From: Streptacidiphilus jiangxiensis
GTDB lineage: Bacteria; Actinomycetota; Actinomycetes; Streptomycetales; Streptomycetaceae
Assembly: GCF_900109465.1 (NCBI RefSeq)
Contig: NZ_FOAZ01000031.1
Span: 1 to 64,000 of the forward strand
DNA length: 64,000 nt
Reading direction: 5' to 3'
The position numbers were made by a program, and so were the translations under genes. Shown here in pieces: positions 63,061-64,000 of this stretch (position 1 is its first letter; every line of letters begins with the position of its first letter). Below the pieces are notes generated by a model, which was not told the DNA's origin, did no database searches, and was given only the letters and a program-made list of their open reading frames with translations.

Positions 63061-64000
63061 GGGTGACGCTCCCTGCGAGCTGGTCGGCGAGCTTCTCGCT
63101 GTGGTGGCAGGCGACGAGGCGGCTCGACTCGCCGCGCACCGGCAGGTGCGGCGGCAGCTCCTCGCGGCACTGCTGCGTCGCGAAGGCGCAGCGCGCGGCG
63201 AACGGACAGCCCGTCAGCTCCTCGCGCAGGCTGGGCGGCCGGCCCTCGATCGCCGCGAGTCGCCCGGCGGGGGCGTCCAGGTGCGGCGTCGAGCGCAGCA
63301 GGGCGGCGGTGTAGGGGTGGCGCGGCCGCTGGAAGAGCGCCTCGGCCGGGCCGGTCTCGGCGATCCGGCCCGCGTACATGACGTAGACGCGGTCGCTGAT
63401 GGCGGCGGCCAGGCCCAGGTCGTGCGTGACGAAGAGCAGCGCGGTGCCGAACTGGTCCCGCAGGTCGCCGAGCAGCCCGACGACCTCGGCCTGGGTGGTG
63501 ACGTCGAGGGCCGTGGTCGGCTCGTCGGCCAGGATCAGCGCCGGATCGCCCATCAGGGCGGCGGCGATGACGACGCGTTGCAGCATGCCGCCGGAGAGCT
63601 GGCCCGGGTACTGGCCGAGCACCCGGTCGCCCAGGCCCACGGCGTCCAGCATCCGCACCGCGCGCTCGGTGGCCTCCGCCGCCGGCAGGTCGGCGTTCAG
63701 CCGCAGGCTCTCGGTGAGGAAGTCGCCGATGCGCCGCAGCGGGTTGATGGCGGCCCGCGGGTCCTGGAAGATCATCGCCGCGGTGTGGGTGCGCAGGCGA
63801 CGCAGCTGCTTGGCGTTCATGGTCAGGACGTCCTCACCCTGCACCCGTACCGCGCCCTCGGTGGCGGCGCCCGGCGGCAGCAGCCGCAGCACGCTGCGCG
63901 AGGTCAGCGACTTGCCCGAGCCGGACTCACCGACCAGCGCCACGGTCTCGCGGGCGGCGACCGTGAGGTCGACGCCGGCCAGCACGGGACGGGCGGCGCC
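63053..64000 (-). CDS. Oligopeptide-type ABC transporter ATP-binding protein (OppD/DppD-like), 5' end outside the window
   Basis: The frame is open to the right edge, so the N-terminus is missing. Visible: Walker A G-E-S-G-S-G-K-S, Q-loop F-Q-D-P, signature L-S-G-G-M-L-Q-R-V, Walker B L-I-L-A-D-E-P, and the C-terminal oligopeptide-ABC domain with four Cys (T-G-C-P-F-A-A-R-C ... Q-C ... A-C-H) that binds a cofactor or metal cluster in DppD. It forms a heterodimer with the following OppF-like protein. Permease and solute-binding genes presumably lie to the right. Confidence 0.93.
   Translation of the reverse strand, partial: GAARPVLAGVDLTVAARETVALVGESGSGKSLTSRSVLRLLPPGAATEGAVRVQGEDVLTMNAKQLRRLRTHTAAMIFQDPRAAINPLRRIGDFLTESLRLNADLPAAEATERAVRMLDAVGLGDRVLGQYPGQLSGGMLQRVVIAAALMGDPALILADEPTTALDVTTQAEVVGLLGDLRDQFGTALLFVTHDLGLAAAISDRVYVMYAGRIAETGPAEALFQRPRHPYTAALLRSTPHLDAPAGRLAAIEGRPPSLREELTGCPFAARCAFATQQCREELPPHLPVRGESSRLVACHHSEKLADQLAGSVTHD

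Noticed and set aside
1..64000. Search by eye for tRNA, rRNA, insertion sequences, integrases and phage genes
   Set aside because: No transposase or integrase motifs, no rRNA segments and no convincing tRNA cloverleaf were seen; a covariance-model scan would be decisive for small RNAs.

Overview
The window is very GC-rich (third codon positions almost always G or C). GTG starts, AGGAGG-type ribosome sites, apparently leaderless genes and overlapping stop/start codons are common. Gene content (DUF6296, cysteine-rich leader peptide, SpoIIE-type phosphatases, many TetR/XRE regulators, DUF485/acetate symporter, srs-like type III polyketide synthase operon) points to a soil actinomycete of the Streptomycetaceae. 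The genus (Streptomyces, Kitasatospora or Streptacidiphilus) cannot be fixed from the sequence. I see no rRNA, tRNA, IS element, prophage or CRISPR array. The window looks like chromosomal accessory/arm DNA with single enzymes beside their regulators.

Layout. 0-5.7 kb: end of a secreted ricin-type lectin protein, an orphan IF-1 paralogue, a GNAT acetyltransferase preceded by a 17-codon leader and stem-loop, a Cys-rich leader before a secreted arylsulfotransferase-like protein, and a membrane SpoIIE phosphatase. 5.8-14.6 kb: TetR, PLP decarboxylase-like protein, methyltransferase, XRE and DMT genes, a qorR/qorB-like redox pair, and a PAS-GAF-SpoIIE phosphatase. 14.6-23.5 kb: M20 hydrolase, XRE/SDR pair, TetR/quinone reductase pair with a clear operator, a three-gene run (2TM protein, cupin, class II amidotransferase) and a secreted sialidase-like protein. 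23.6-32.8 kb: a blasticidin-S-deaminase-like gene, acyl-CoA ligase, GNAT remnant, DUF485/acetate symporter, two TetR genes, and an amino acid permease overlapping an amidohydrolase. 32.8-41.2 kb: CBS, patatin, LapA-like and alkylsulfatase genes, then a type III PKS/methyltransferase/FAD oxidoreductase operon divergent from a UbiA prenyltransferase. 41.4-46.3 kb: amidohydrolase, an unrecognised 462-residue protein, and a transporter/MocR divergent pair.

46.3-57.6 kb appears to be one regulated catabolic island. An AraC activator sits between a leftward pair (dioxygenase, acyl-CoA ligase) and a rightward series: beta-keto acid cleavage enzyme, quinone reductase, TauD dioxygenase, MFS transporter, small hydrolase and acetoacetate-CoA ligase. 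Both AraC-flanking promoters carry the same 40-bp two-half-site operator at exactly the same distance (19 nt) from a TACNGT -10 box. The likely logic is uptake, oxidation to a beta-keto acid, cleavage to acetoacetate, and activation to acetoacetyl-CoA. The substrate is unknown.

57.6-64 kb: HdeD membrane protein with a tiny upstream ORF, a Tat-exported agmatine-deiminase-like enzyme divergent from a TetR gene across a 97-bp hairpin, a membrane Ser/Thr kinase, and two oligopeptide-type ABC ATPases, the second running off the right edge.
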